This document shows positions 52,832-62,795 of a stretch of DNA of 64,000 bases, piece by piece (positions within the stretch are counted from its first letter, which is position 1; each line of letters starts with the position of its first letter). The position numbers were made by a program, and so were the translations under genes. The notes beneath the pieces were generated by a model. The model did no database searches and was not told the origin of the DNA. It was given only the letters and a program-made list of their open reading frames with translations. Origin of the DNA: Wohlfahrtiimonas larvae (GTDB lineage Bacteria; Pseudomonadota; Gammaproteobacteria; Cardiobacteriales; Wohlfahrtiimonadaceae); assembly GCF_039543665.1 (NCBI RefSeq), contig NZ_BAABKE010000005.1, positions 186,001 through 250,000 on the forward strand. The letters are read 5' to 3'.

Positions 52832-54811
52832 TTATTTCTCAGAGCGTTCAGGTTTGCGTAAGCTGAACATTGCAACCACAGCTGCAATAGCCATGATGAC
52901 GCCACCTAACCAAATCCAACGAATGAAAGGTTTAACATATAGACGAATTGCCCAACTCTGACCTGGGCGTTCTTCTGATAATGCAATATAGAGATCATCT
53001 AAGAGAGATGCACGCAATGCAACTTCACTGATGGGCATGCCACTTGCTGCATAAACACGTTTTTCTGGGTACATCATACGCAAGAATTCACCCTGGAAGC
53101 TAACAGAGAATGTACCTTTAGTTGCTGTGTAGTTAGGTCCTTTAATATCTTGGAGATTTTCCAATTTAAAATCATAGCCTTGAACAGCTTCAGTTTGACC
53201 AACACGCAATAAACGATCAGCTTCAACGCTGTAGTAACTTGTCATTGTGATACCAATGATCATGACAACTGTACCAAAGTGCCCTAAGTTCATGGCAATG
53301 CGAGATAATGATTGAGAGAAGAAACCTTTGATGAAGCTTGCATTTTTAGGTTTATGTAGCGCAATCTCAGCCAAAATACCAAAGAAAACCCAATAACAGA
53401 GAATGAGTGCTAAAGTTACCATCGGATTGATCAATGGTAATGCAGGCTCATTATTATGGCTTAAGTTATTGACATACATCACATAAGCAGCATTCGATAA
53501 TGGTCCCATAATTAACGAAGCCACTGCCATGATGATGAGTGGTTTTTTAATTCGGCTTAACTGATCCTTTTTAAAACGAACCATTGGTGTAATGCCCATA
53601 ATAACTAATAAGAACATTGCTAAAGGGTTGACTGTTTTATTAAAGAAGTTAGGGCCAACTGAAATTTTACCAATGGCTAACATATCTATGATCAGCGGAT
53701 ATAATGTACCTAAAACAACAATGAAGCAGACAACAGATAAGAATATATTGTTCAATAAAATGCCTGTTTCTTTAGAAATTAAAGTGACAGCAGATTGCTG
53801 GCGAATACGACCAGAGCGGAATAGCAATAATGCGATACCAAATATTACAACCATCGCAAGAATCATCAAGATGATTGCGCCACGGCGAGGGTCAGCTGCA
53901 AATGAGTGAACAGATGTTAAAACACCTGAGCGTACTAAGAATGTGCCCAATACACTTAAACAGAAACATAAAATTGCCATTAACACTGACCAAACAGAGA
54001 ATACTTGACGTTTTTCTGTCGTGATCAATGAATGAAGTAAAGCTGTAGATAAAATCCAAGGAATCAAAGATGAGTTCTCAACTGGATCCCAGAACCACCA
54101 GCCTCCCCAACCTAGTTCATAATAAGCCCACCAACTACCAACAGCAATTCCTAAAGTTAAGAATCCCCATGCGGCTAAGACCCAAGGGCGTAACCAACGA
54201 ACTGTTGTACGATCAATATAACCATTGATTAAGATCGCACAAACAAACGCATAAGGAATCGCAAAACCAACATAACCCATATACAATAATGGTGGGTGAA
54301 TGATTAAGCCAACGTCTTGTAATAATGGATTTAAGTCACGGCCATCAAACGCAAGATTATCCAACATACGATCAAATGGATTGGATGTAAAAAGAACGAA
54401 TGCAATGAATGCCGCAGAAATTGCGCCTAAAATTGCAAGTGTTGTGGCTGTTAATTCAATGGGCAATTTACGCATAAAGAATAGAGAAACATACATCCAC
54501 AATGATAATGTCACAACCCAAAGTAATACAGATCCTTCATGGCTGCCCCAGATTGCTGTAAATCTGAAAATTGCAGGAAGCTGAGTATTGGAGTTTTTGA
54601 ATACATAAGCATAACTGAAATCATTGATGTAAAAGGCATAACCTAAACATAAGAAAGATACTAAAAGCATAAAGAAAACCCAAGCTGTCAGTGGTTTTGC
54701 TGTACGCATCAATTGAATATTGTGAGTGGTTAATCCTACTATGGGTAGGAACAGCAGTAATAAAGATGCTGCTAATGCAATATAAAGTGCTAATTCGCCA
54801 AATGGTAACAT
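52832..54811 (-). CDS. ccmF: Heme lyase CcmF
   Basis: 659 aa, about fifteen membrane helices. WWD heme-handling motif in GWGGWWFWDPVENSSLIPW, and TFLVRSGVLTSVHSFAADP, both diagnostic. Transfers heme from CcmE to apocytochrome c with CcmH/I. Nine bases after ccmE. Confidence 0.96.
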   Translation of the reverse strand: MLPFGELALYIALAASLLLLFLPIVGLTTHNIQLMRTAKPLTAWVFFMLLVSFLCLGYAFYINDFSYAYVFKNSNTQLPAIFRFTAIWGSHEGSVLLWVVTLSLWMYVSLFFMRKLPIELTATTLAILGAISAAFIAFVLFTSNPFDRMLDNLAFDGRDLNPLLQDVGLIIHPPLLYMGYVGFAIPYAFVCAILINGYIDRTTVRWLRPWVLAAWGFLTLGIAVGSWWAYYELGWGGWWFWDPVENSSLIPWILSTALLHSLITTEKRQVFSVWSVLMAILCFCLSVLGTFLVRSGVLTSVHSFAADPRRGAIILMILAMVVIFGIALLLFRSGRIRQQSAVTLISKETGILLNNIFLSVVCFIVVLGTLYPLIIDMLAIGKISVGPNFFNKTVNPLAMFLLVIMGITPMVRFKKDQLSRIKKPLIIMAVASLIMGPLSNAAYVMYVNNLSHNNEPALPLINPMVTLALILCYWVFFGILAEIALHKPKNASFIKGFFSQSLSRIAMNLGHFGTVVMIIGITMTSYYSVEADRLLRVGQTEAVQGYDFKLENLQDIKGPNYTATKGTFSVSFQGEFLRMMYPEKRVYAASGMPISEVALRASLLDDLYIALSEERPGQSWAIRLYVKPFIRWIWLGGVIMAIAAVVAMFSLRKPERSEK

Positions 54812-54820
54812 GTGGGCTCC

Positions 54821-55288
54821 TTAAGGTTGTGAGCCAGGATGTCTGGAGTTTTCATCAATCACGATGCCAGATTTTTCTAAGGATTCTTTCACTTCAGGTG
54901 GCATATATGTTTCATCATGTTTTGCCAAAATCTCTGTTGCAGTGAAATTATTGAGGTCTGTTAAAATACCTGTTGCGATAACGCCTTGTCCTTCACGGAA
55001 TAGATCAGGCAGCATTTTATCATATGTGACTCGCACACGGTCTTTGCCATCCATGATGTCAAATGCGATATCTATGGTTTCAGTACTTTTAACAATAGAA
55101 CCTGGTGCAACTAATCCACCAATACGGATTGAGCGTTCAAGTGGTGCTTTGCCTTCTTTCACTTCAATGGGTGAATAGTAATAGTTTAATTCACTTCTTG
55201 ATGCATAAATGAGCAGTCCAATTGCTGCAAGTGTAATTACGACTAATGCAACAACGATGATGGCGCGCTGTTTTTGTTTTGGTGTCAT
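54821..55288 (-). CDS. ccmE: Heme chaperone CcmE
   Basis: 155 aa. N-terminal anchor RAIIVVALVVITLAAIGLLI, OB-fold with IRIGGLVAPGSIV, and the heme-binding AKHDETYMPPEV, whose His covalently holds heme. ATG shares one base with the ccmD stop. Confidence 0.96.
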   Translation of the reverse strand: MTPKQKQRAIIVVALVVITLAAIGLLIYASRSELNYYYSPIEVKEGKAPLERSIRIGGLVAPGSIVKSTETIDIAFDIMDGKDRVRVTYDKMLPDLFREGQGVIATGILTDLNNFTATEILAKHDETYMPPEVKESLEKSGIVIDENSRHPGSQP

Positions 55289-55458
55289 TATTCAATTCCT
55301 TCTTGCTTCATAATTTGTTGTAACTTTTTACTCTCACTGAAAAGTGGAATAATTAGACTAAGTAAACAGATTAGGAAAAATCCGTAACTCAACCAAACAT
55401 AAAGACCATGTTTTCCCATATGCAGAAATTCTGCAAAGCTCCCAAATGCAAACGTCAT
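55288..55458 (-). CDS. ccmD: Heme exporter accessory protein CcmD
   Basis: 56 aa. The peptide begins MTFAFGSFAEFLHMGKHGLY, followed by VWLSYGFFLICLLSLIIPLF (one membrane helix) and a charged tail with KKLQQIMKQEGIE. FL-MGKHG-YVW is the CcmD signature. It fills the gap between ccmC and ccmE and overlaps ccmE by one base. It stabilises the CcmABC-CcmE complex. Confidence 0.93.
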   Translation of the reverse strand: MTFAFGSFAEFLHMGKHGLYVWLSYGFFLICLLSLIIPLFSESKKLQQIMKQEGIE

Positions 55459-55476
55459 AGCGCCCCCACTATATAA

Positions 55477-56217
55477 TTATTGATTCAGATAATGTTTCAT
55501 CACTCTGTCACGATTAATCAGGTTTACACTCTTTTTAAGAATATAACCTGTGGTAAATAGTGAATAAGCAACGATCATTAAAATCAATGGTAACAACATA
55601 TCCATCGGAATTTTCGGCCCGCCGGATGCAAAAAGTGTGCTCTTTTGGTGAAGAGAATTGAAAAAGTACACTGAAAGTTTAACAAGTAGTGCAATGGCAA
55701 TACCAATGACTGCTAAAATAGATGTGAAAATGTCAGCAGTTTGACGATCTTCAATGGCATGATCAAAGGCAATATAACCAATATAAAAGAATAATAATAA
55801 TAGTTGAGAGGTTAAACGAATATCCCAGACCCACCAAGTGCCCCAAGTCGGTGCGCCCCAAACGGCACCTGTTACTAATGAAATTAATGTTAAAACTGCA
55901 CCTATCGTTGCCATACTGCGTGCAACTAATGGTAGTAATTTAACTTTCCAAACTAAAAAACATAGGCTTGTAATAGCCATTGCCATATATAATGATGTTG
56001 AAAGCATGGCAGCAGGCACATGAATATAAATAATTCTAAAGCTATTACCTTGTTGGTAATCAGCAGGTGCAAAGCCTAAACCCAATGCTATACCAACAAT
56101 TGCGATGATTAAACTGCTCCAAAAACAATAGGGAACAATCGCATTGGCTAAAGGGATATAGTATTTATAGCTTGCGTATTTTTTATACCAGCTCACTTTT
56201 TTTGTTGAAACAGCCAT
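55477..56217 (-). CDS. ccmC: Heme exporter/heme-handling protein CcmC
   Basis: 246 aa, six membrane helices. WWD motif in WGAPTWGTWWVWDIRLTS and two conserved His in IIYIHVPAAMLS and near the WWD. Loads heme onto CcmE. First gene of the ccmCDEFGHI-AB cluster. Confidence 0.95.
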   Translation of the reverse strand: MAVSTKKVSWYKKYASYKYYIPLANAIVPYCFWSSLIIAIVGIALGLGFAPADYQQGNSFRIIYIHVPAAMLSTSLYMAMAITSLCFLVWKVKLLPLVARSMATIGAVLTLISLVTGAVWGAPTWGTWWVWDIRLTSQLLLLFFYIGYIAFDHAIEDRQTADIFTSILAVIGIAIALLVKLSVYFFNSLHQKSTLFASGGPKIPMDMLLPLILMIVAYSLFTTGYILKKSVNLINRDRVMKHYLNQ

Positions 56218-56313
56218 AATTCACTCAATATAAAATGGAATGCATAATTATAACGAAATTGCCAAATTTTGCAGTATTAGCAGGAAGTAAACGTTTGTAA
56301 ATATCGATTTTTA

Positions 56314-56832
56314 TCAAGTTTTTGATGGGAACTCCCAAATTTCAAATCTGAATGGATAGCTATGTTTTTCATCTTTGGGATGATTTTCAGTATATAAATT
56401 GATTGCATCATTAAATGGTAAAGCTAATACTTCGGGTAAAAAAGTATCACCTTCAACTTCACTTTCTACAATGGTAAGATAAAGCCTATTCATATAGGGC
56501 AAAGCCGAACAATAGAGCTGTGCACCACCAATAATCATAACCTCAGGAGTATTTTGGTATGCCAAAATGGCTGCTTCTAATGTATTAAAATAGAAAACAT
56601 TCTCTGGTAAGTCTTGAGGTGCTGGATTACGACTAATCACAATATTGTCACGTTTAGGTAACGGCCGCCCTAGTGATTCATATGTCTTTCGACCCATAAT
56701 AATTGGTTTATTGATTGTGCTTTTTTTGAAAAAGGCTAAATCATCAGGTAAATGCCAAGGCAGTGAATTATTAATACCAATCGTACCATTTTGAGCAATG
56801 GCGACAATCAAAGATATAGTGCTGGATGACAT
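56314..56832 (-). CDS. folA: Dihydrofolate reductase
   Basis: 172 aa. N-terminal ISLIVAIAQNGTIGINNSLP, WHLPDDLAFFKKST with the catalytic Asp, IMGRKTYESLGRPLP for NADPH binding, and VMIIGGAQLY. Reduces dihydrofolate to tetrahydrofolate with NADPH; target of trimethoprim. Ninety-six bases before ccmC on the same strand; AAGGG before the start. No resistance-linked substitution can be judged by eye. Confidence 0.95.
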   Translation of the reverse strand: MSSSTISLIVAIAQNGTIGINNSLPWHLPDDLAFFKKSTINKPIIMGRKTYESLGRPLPKRDNIVISRNPAPQDLPENVFYFNTLEAAILAYQNTPEVMIIGGAQLYCSALPYMNRLYLTIVESEVEGDTFLPEVLALPFNDAINLYTENHPKDEKHSYPFRFEIWEFPSKT

Positions 56833-56885
56833 TCAAAACCCTTATTTAAATATGCGTTATCGCAGAATTATACGCAACTCAAAAA

Positions 56886-56898
56886 GATAATGATAATC
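56886..56898. promoter_or_regulatory. Fur-box-like sequence
   Basis: GATAATGATAATC matches the first 13 bases of the E. coli Fur consensus; the remaining half is poor (14 of 19 overall). Located in the divergent region between folA and aas. AT-rich DNA makes chance matches common. Confidence 0.25.
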
Positions 56899-57066
56899 AA
56901 GGATTGGTTTATTTTATTAAATTTTCTAATGCGGATCATAAGTAAAATATTTAAAGTATGTTTTGTGTTGGAATTTTTTTGATTTCAGTTTTAAATAAAC
57001 ATTGATTAATTGAAAATTTTCTATAAACTAAACAGTGTTCATTAATAGAAATAGTGGTGCTAAATC

Positions 57067-59190
57067 ATGAGAGCAATCTTTAGAGTTTTGTTAAATTTTT
57101 TCTTTCAGGTAGAAACAAAGTTAGATCAGCAAGCATCCATCACGCATGGAGTGATTGTGTGTAATCATCAGTCATTCTTAGATGGCCTGTTGTTAGGTGT
57201 ATTTTTGCCACAAAAGCCAGTGTTTGTCGTGAATACAGATATTGCTAATCGTTGGTACTTTAAACCTTTTTTAAAATTGATTGACCATGTGACAGTAGAT
57301 CCTTTGCATCCTATGGCTATTAAAATGCTTACTAAAGAAGTGACAAAAGGCCGCACAATTGTGATTTTTCCAGAAGGGCGCATTACTTTAACAGGTAGCT
57401 TTATGAAGATTTATGAAGGTGCCGCTTTTGTCGCTCATAAGGCAAAAGTTCCTTTGATTCCTGTAATTTTGGAAGGTGCTGAATATACTTATTTCAGCAG
57501 ATTGAAATGCTTAGTGAAGCAACGCTTATTTACTCCGATTAAAATTACGATGAGGGCACCATTAAATATTAACATTCCGAATGATTTATTTGGTAAGCAG
57601 CGTCGTCAATATTTAGCAAAATATACACATGATTTGATGATGGATATGCGTGTCAATATTTTTGAACCAACATCTTTATTTGATTCAGTTTTATTGGCGA
57701 AGCAAAGATTTGGTGGTGATGCATATTGTATTGAAGATATTCAACGTAAACCGGAAACTTATGATCAATTCATCACAAAAATTTTAGGTATCAGTAGAAT
57801 TATTACACGTTTCACAACAGAAAACGAACGAGTGGGCGTATTGCTACCGAATGCGATTGGTTCAATGGCAACTGTTTTGGCATTGAATTTAACGAAACGT
57901 GTTTCGGCATTATTGAATTATACAGCGGGTGTGGATGGTATGGGTGCTGCGATTACAGCGGCTGAGGTTAAAACAATTATTACTTCTCGTATTTTCTTGG
58001 AAAAAGGCAAATTAAATTATTTAGTGGAAGCATTCCCTGAAATTAACTGGGTATATGCAGAAGATTTACGTAAGCAAATCACAAATGAAGATAAGTTATG
58101 GGTATTGAAAGCTAAGTTCATGCCTAAAAAATATTTACCTAAACCTAACCCTGATGATGAGGCTGTTGTGTTGTTTACATCGGGTTCAGAAGGTAAGCCA
58201 AAAGGTGTTGTGCATACTAATCGTTCTTTATTAACTAATGTAGAGCAATTATGTACAGTGGCAGATTTTACAACGAAAGATGTCTTTATGACGCCTTTAC
58301 CAATATTTCATGCATTTGGTTTAACAGCCGGCGTTATTTTACCTTTGCGTGCAGGTTGTAAAACATTTTTATATCCATCCCCATTACATTATCGCGTGAT
58401 TCCAGAGATTGTTTATGATATTCAGGCAACTGTATTATTTGGTACATCAACGTTCTTACAAAATTATGCTAAATATGCCAATCCATATGACTTTGCAACA
58501 CTTCGTTATACCGTTGCAGGTGCAGAGCGTTTATCAGAATCTGTGCGTGATCTTTGGATGGATAAGTTTGGCATTCGAATTTTGGAAGGTTATGGTGCAA
58601 CAGAATGTTCACCGGTTGTTTCTATCAATGTGCCAATGAGTTATCGTGAGCATAGTATCGGTCGCATTTTACCTGGAATGGATTATGAATTAGAAATAAT
58701 TGAGGGGATTACAGAGGGCGGTAAATTAATAGTGAAAGGTAACAATGTGATGAAAGGTTATTTATTCTATGATCGCCCAGGGCAATTGGTACCTTCAGAA
58801 TACAGTGGTGAAAATGGTTGGTACGATACTGGTGATGTCGTAGCGATTGATCAAGATGGTTATATGGCAATTAAAGGACGCGTGAAACGCTTTGCAAAAA
58901 TTGCAGGTGAAATGGTGACATTGGAAACCACAGAACGTCTATTCAAAGCAGTTTATCCTGAACATGATCATGCGGCGGTTGTTCGTAAAGATGACAGTAA
59001 GGGTGAAGCAATTGTCTTGTTCACAACTCAAAAAGAGAGCGTGCGTAGCGATATTTCTGCCATGGCAAAGTCATTGGGTATGCCAGAATTAGCGGTGGCA
59101 AGAGATGTAAGGGTTTTATCAGAAATTCCATTGTTAGGATCGGGTAAAATTGACTATGTGACTTTAACTAAAATGGCACAGGAAATGTAA
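57067..59190 (+). CDS. aas: Bifunctional acyl-ACP synthetase/2-acylglycerophosphoethanolamine acyltransferase
   Basis: 707 aa fusion (E. coli Aas 719). N-terminal PlsC domain with VCNHQSFLDGLLLG (HX4D) and FPEGRITLTGSF, then from about residue 230 an AMP-forming ligase domain with VLFTSGSEGKPKGVVH, EGYGATECSPVV and YDTGDVVAIDQDGYMAIKGR. Recharges lysophosphatidylethanolamine returned to the inner leaflet by LplT. No strong ribosome site before ATG 57067. lplT follows after 3 bases. Confidence 0.95.
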   Translation: MRAIFRVLLNFFFQVETKLDQQASITHGVIVCNHQSFLDGLLLGVFLPQKPVFVVNTDIANRWYFKPFLKLIDHVTVDPLHPMAIKMLTKEVTKGRTIVIFPEGRITLTGSFMKIYEGAAFVAHKAKVPLIPVILEGAEYTYFSRLKCLVKQRLFTPIKITMRAPLNINIPNDLFGKQRRQYLAKYTHDLMMDMRVNIFEPTSLFDSVLLAKQRFGGDAYCIEDIQRKPETYDQFITKILGISRIITRFTTENERVGVLLPNAIGSMATVLALNLTKRVSALLNYTAGVDGMGAAITAAEVKTIITSRIFLEKGKLNYLVEAFPEINWVYAEDLRKQITNEDKLWVLKAKFMPKKYLPKPNPDDEAVVLFTSGSEGKPKGVVHTNRSLLTNVEQLCTVADFTTKDVFMTPLPIFHAFGLTAGVILPLRAGCKTFLYPSPLHYRVIPEIVYDIQATVLFGTSTFLQNYAKYANPYDFATLRYTVAGAERLSESVRDLWMDKFGIRILEGYGATECSPVVSINVPMSYREHSIGRILPGMDYELEIIEGITEGGKLIVKGNNVMKGYLFYDRPGQLVPSEYSGENGWYDTGDVVAIDQDGYMAIKGRVKRFAKIAGEMVTLETTERLFKAVYPEHDHAAVVRKDDSKGEAIVLFTTQKESVRSDISAMAKSLGMPELAVARDVRVLSEIPLLGSGKIDYVTLTKMAQEM

Positions 59191-59193
59191 TTC

Positions 59194-60399
59194 ATGAATA
59201 GAGAGCCATCAGATAAATTATTCAATAAAGGTGTGATCAGTGTTGTTAATGCGCAGTTCTTCTCAGCATTAGCTGATAACGCACTCTTCTTCGCTTTATT
59301 GGAACTTTTAGATAAATTAGGTGCATTGAAAGAAAGTACCTATTTATTGCAAGCATGCTTTTTAATTTCATACATTTTATTGGCGCCAGTTGTGGGGTTA
59401 TTTGCTGATAATCAACCTAAATCGCGTGTATTAATGATCGGTAATGGTATGAAATTATTAGGTGTTGCATTATTGTTTATTGGTGCAAGCCCATTCATAT
59501 GTTATGCCATTGTGGGGATTGGTGCGGCTGTTTATTCACCAGCTAAATTTGGTATTTTAGGTGAATTAGTGACGACGCGTTTATTGGTTAAAGTCAATGG
59601 GATGGTCGAAGGCTCTACAATTTTTGCTATTTTATTAGGTGCGTATTTAGGCGGATTATTGGCAGAAAACAATGTTGTGATGGCATTTTTATTCACGGGT
59701 GTTATGTATGCTGTTGCTGTAATTTTCAATCTTTTTATTCCTAAAATACCGGCAATTCGTAAAGATAACTTCGCGCCTAAAGCACTATTGAAAAGTTTTG
59801 GTAGTATTTTGGTTAAATTAGCATGTGATCGACAGGCTCGCTTTGCTATTTTGGGTACAAGCTTATTTTGGGGAGCAGCGGCAACATTGCGCCTATTACT
59901 GAATGATTGGGTGCGCGTTGTCTTAGATGGTGGAACAGAAATGGTTGCAATGTTGAGCGCGATTGTCAGCATAGGTATTGTATTCGGTGCATTGATCGCA
60001 TCATTGTTTATCACTATCAAAAATCTCAAATTATGCTTATGGGCCGGTTTGGCCATGGGACTTATTGCAATGATTTTTTCATTCCAGACTAATATTTATA
60101 GCGTTTATTGTTTTTTAATTTTAATAGGTGCTTGTGGCGGTATTTTTGTCATCCCAATGAATGCATTGTTGCAAGAGCGTGGCAAGTTATTTGACAGTGC
60201 AGGAACAGCGGTTGCTGTACAGAATTTTTCTGAAAATCTAGTCATGATTGTTATGATGCTAATCTTTGGTGTATTAGCCTATTATGAGGTTTCTATTATT
60301 ATTTTGATGATCTGTTTTGGTGGTTTTTTCTGTCTTGGGGTTTTAGGACTTTTTTATCATATTGGTAAACGAAACGTATTAGATACAGCACAAGATTAA
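59194..60399 (+). CDS. lplT: Lysophospholipid transporter LplT
   Basis: 401 aa, twelve membrane segments of MFS type. N-terminal VVNAQFFSALADNALFFALL and GIGAAVYSPAKFGILGEL are LplT blocks. Flips lysophospholipids across the inner membrane for Aas. Order aas-lplT is the reverse of E. coli (lplT-aas). AGGAAATG precedes the ATG. Confidence 0.94.
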   Translation: MNREPSDKLFNKGVISVVNAQFFSALADNALFFALLELLDKLGALKESTYLLQACFLISYILLAPVVGLFADNQPKSRVLMIGNGMKLLGVALLFIGASPFICYAIVGIGAAVYSPAKFGILGELVTTRLLVKVNGMVEGSTIFAILLGAYLGGLLAENNVVMAFLFTGVMYAVAVIFNLFIPKIPAIRKDNFAPKALLKSFGSILVKLACDRQARFAILGTSLFWGAAATLRLLLNDWVRVVLDGGTEMVAMLSAIVSIGIVFGALIASLFITIKNLKLCLWAGLAMGLIAMIFSFQTNIYSVYCFLILIGACGGIFVIPMNALLQERGKLFDSAGTAVAVQNFSENLVMIVMMLIFGVLAYYEVSIIILMICFGGFFCLGVLGLFYHIGKRNVLDTAQD

Positions 60400-60447
60400 A
60401 AACTATTGTATTCTAAAGCTTAATGATTGAATCTATCGGATATCGCC

Positions 60448-62787
60448 ATGAAAAAATTAATTAAAGTTTTTGTTTATTTGATTCTCACGGTTGTTGTCAT
60501 TATTGCTTTAGCAATTGGTGGGATTGTGATGTTCATTAACCCTAATCAATTCAAGCCGCAAATTACTGAGTTGGTGCAGAAAAATGCCAATGTTATTTTA
60601 ACAATAGAGGGTGATATTGAATGGACTTTTTATCCGTGGTTAGGTTTAAAAGTACAAAATATTTCTGTAGCAAGCCCTAATACTCCGACTGTGCCCTTGG
60701 CGGATATTAAACTTGCTCAGGCGTCGATTTTACTTAAAAGCTTGTTTAATCGAGAACTCAACATTAATGATGTTGTTTTAGATGGCTTATCTGTGACACT
60801 ACTTAAGGATGCTAATGGGAATAGCAATTGGGTATTGCCTGAAAACAGTCAAGAGGTAATAAATCAGGTTGAATCACAAGATGATCAATCAACAAGCGCT
60901 TCATCTAAAAAAGCACCAAGTTTATATGTGAAAAGTATTAATGTTAAAGATGCAAATTTTGTTTACAAAGATGCAGTACAAAATCAGGCATTGGCATTGA
61001 AAAATTTAAATATCACAACAGGTGAGGTGATGTTGAATCAGCCAATATCAGTATCACTGAATAGTAGTTATTTGCTGTTTAACCCAAAAGTGGAAGGTAA
61101 TATAGATTTCTCTTCAGTTGTTAACTTCAATGTCGAGCAAAAACATTTACAGTTGCGTGATTTAAAACTCAAGAATAATATCAAAATGGATGATGTTCAG
61201 TTGTTAACAGAGTTATCCACAGTTTTAGATCTGGATCTGAAGACTCAATTACTACAACTTTCTAATTTATCACTTCAAAACCAAGGTGAAATTCAGGATT
61301 TTGCCATCAATAATTTGCAAGTCAAAGGTATCGTTAAGGCTGATTTAACAAAAGAGTTAGTCAATATTGATCAACTAGAACTATCGATGGGGGATCTAGC
61401 ATTGATGGGCAATGTGATGGCTGAAAAATATTCGGGCGATCAATTGAGTTTTGTGAGTAATATTGCAACCAATACTTTTAATTTAAAAGCTTTGTTGAAT
61501 CAATTGAAGATCGAATTACCACAATTTGAATCAAAAACTGCATTGCAAAAAGCATCAGTCAAATTATCTGTGAAAGGTAATTTGCAAAATATTGATGTGA
61601 ACCCAATTGAGATTGCGTTTGATGATACTAAAGTTAATGGTTCAGGTGCTATTGTTTTAGGTAAAGTGCCAACGATCGCCATTGCATTAAAAGGTGATCG
61701 CTTAGTTGTGAATCACTATTTGCCACCTAAAAAACAGGGAGTTAGTTCAAACCAGAAAACGGCACAAGCACATCCTAAGACAAAAGCACCAACGAATCCT
61801 GAGGTGATTCCTACATTGCCTAAAGATATTAATATTATTGCAGATATTCAATGGGAGCAATTGACACTCGATCAGTTGCAACTTGCTAATAACAGAGTCA
61901 AAGGATCGTTGAAAAATGGTGATGCTGTGTTAGATCAATTGTCTACTAATATATATGGTGGCAGTTTATCTTTTAGTGGGGCACTGAAAGGGCAGAAAAC
62001 ACCAAAATTAAACTTCAACGGTAAAATTCAGAAAATTAATTTAACTCAAGTACTGCCTCAAATTTCCTTAAAAGATTATATTAATAATGAGTTTATATTA
62101 TCTCGTTTAAATCAAAACCATAAAAATATTAATATTGAAGGTATGTTGAATGCCCAATTTAGTTTGACAACTTCGGGGCGTTTACAGAATCAAGTGATCG
62201 CGAACTTGAATGGCGATGCTAACTTTGATTTAGCGCAAGGCCGCGTAAATAATTTGAATTATGAGAAGTTAATGTGCCAAGGTATTGCTTTGTTGAATCA
62301 GAAAAATTTGACAGGTACATTTAATAGGACTTACACAGATTTCCAAAAGCTTTCGGGTAAAATCATCATCAGAAATGGTGTTGTGACTAATGATCCTTTC
62401 CAAATGTTAGTACCAGGATTGGCTGTTAATGGTAAAGGTGATATTAATTTGAATCGAATGACGATTAATTATGGCTTAAATGCAGTGTTAACAGGTGATC
62501 ATTCTATTAATTCAGATCCTGCTTGTCAGATTAATGAGCGTTTTCAAGGTATCCCAATTCCTTTAATTTGTGAAGGATCTTTAGAAAAGACTGATGGATT
62601 ATGTCGTTTAGATTCTGATCAATTGGGTAAAGTCATTGCAAATTTAGCAACCAATGCCGTCAAAGAGAAAGCACAAAAAGAGCTGGATAAACAGAAGGAA
62701 AAGATTCAAGATAAGTTGGATGGTGAAATTGAAAAACAGCTGAAGAAAAATCCAGCAGTAAAAGGGTTGTTGAAGAATTTATTATAG
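60448..62787 (+). CDS. AsmA-family protein
   Basis: 779 aa from ATG 60448; a TTG at 60427 extends the frame but has no ribosome site. N-terminal membrane anchor VFVYLILTVVVIIALAIGG, then an AsmA domain: NPNQFKPQITELVQKNANVI and IEGDIEWTFYPWLGLKVQNI. The C-terminal AsmA_2 region has LDQLSTNIYGGSLSFSGALK and VNGKGDINL. The end is a charged coiled stretch (KAQKELDKQKEKIQDKLDGE). Such proteins are thought to carry phospholipid to the outer membrane. Weak ribosome site. Confidence 0.88.
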   Translation: MKKLIKVFVYLILTVVVIIALAIGGIVMFINPNQFKPQITELVQKNANVILTIEGDIEWTFYPWLGLKVQNISVASPNTPTVPLADIKLAQASILLKSLFNRELNINDVVLDGLSVTLLKDANGNSNWVLPENSQEVINQVESQDDQSTSASSKKAPSLYVKSINVKDANFVYKDAVQNQALALKNLNITTGEVMLNQPISVSLNSSYLLFNPKVEGNIDFSSVVNFNVEQKHLQLRDLKLKNNIKMDDVQLLTELSTVLDLDLKTQLLQLSNLSLQNQGEIQDFAINNLQVKGIVKADLTKELVNIDQLELSMGDLALMGNVMAEKYSGDQLSFVSNIATNTFNLKALLNQLKIELPQFESKTALQKASVKLSVKGNLQNIDVNPIEIAFDDTKVNGSGAIVLGKVPTIAIALKGDRLVVNHYLPPKKQGVSSNQKTAQAHPKTKAPTNPEVIPTLPKDINIIADIQWEQLTLDQLQLANNRVKGSLKNGDAVLDQLSTNIYGGSLSFSGALKGQKTPKLNFNGKIQKINLTQVLPQISLKDYINNEFILSRLNQNHKNINIEGMLNAQFSLTTSGRLQNQVIANLNGDANFDLAQGRVNNLNYEKLMCQGIALLNQKNLTGTFNRTYTDFQKLSGKIIIRNGVVTNDPFQMLVPGLAVNGKGDINLNRMTINYGLNAVLTGDHSINSDPACQINERFQGIPIPLICEGSLEKTDGLCRLDSDQLGKVIANLATNAVKEKAQKELDKQKEKIQDKLDGEIEKQLKKNPAVKGLLKNLL

Positions 62788-62795
62788 TAACTGGA

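Noticed and set aside
59532..60056. 174-codon open frame on the minus strand
   Set aside because: Antisense to lplT, whose membrane-protein codons give long open frames on the other strand; product looks random (rich in N, K, T).
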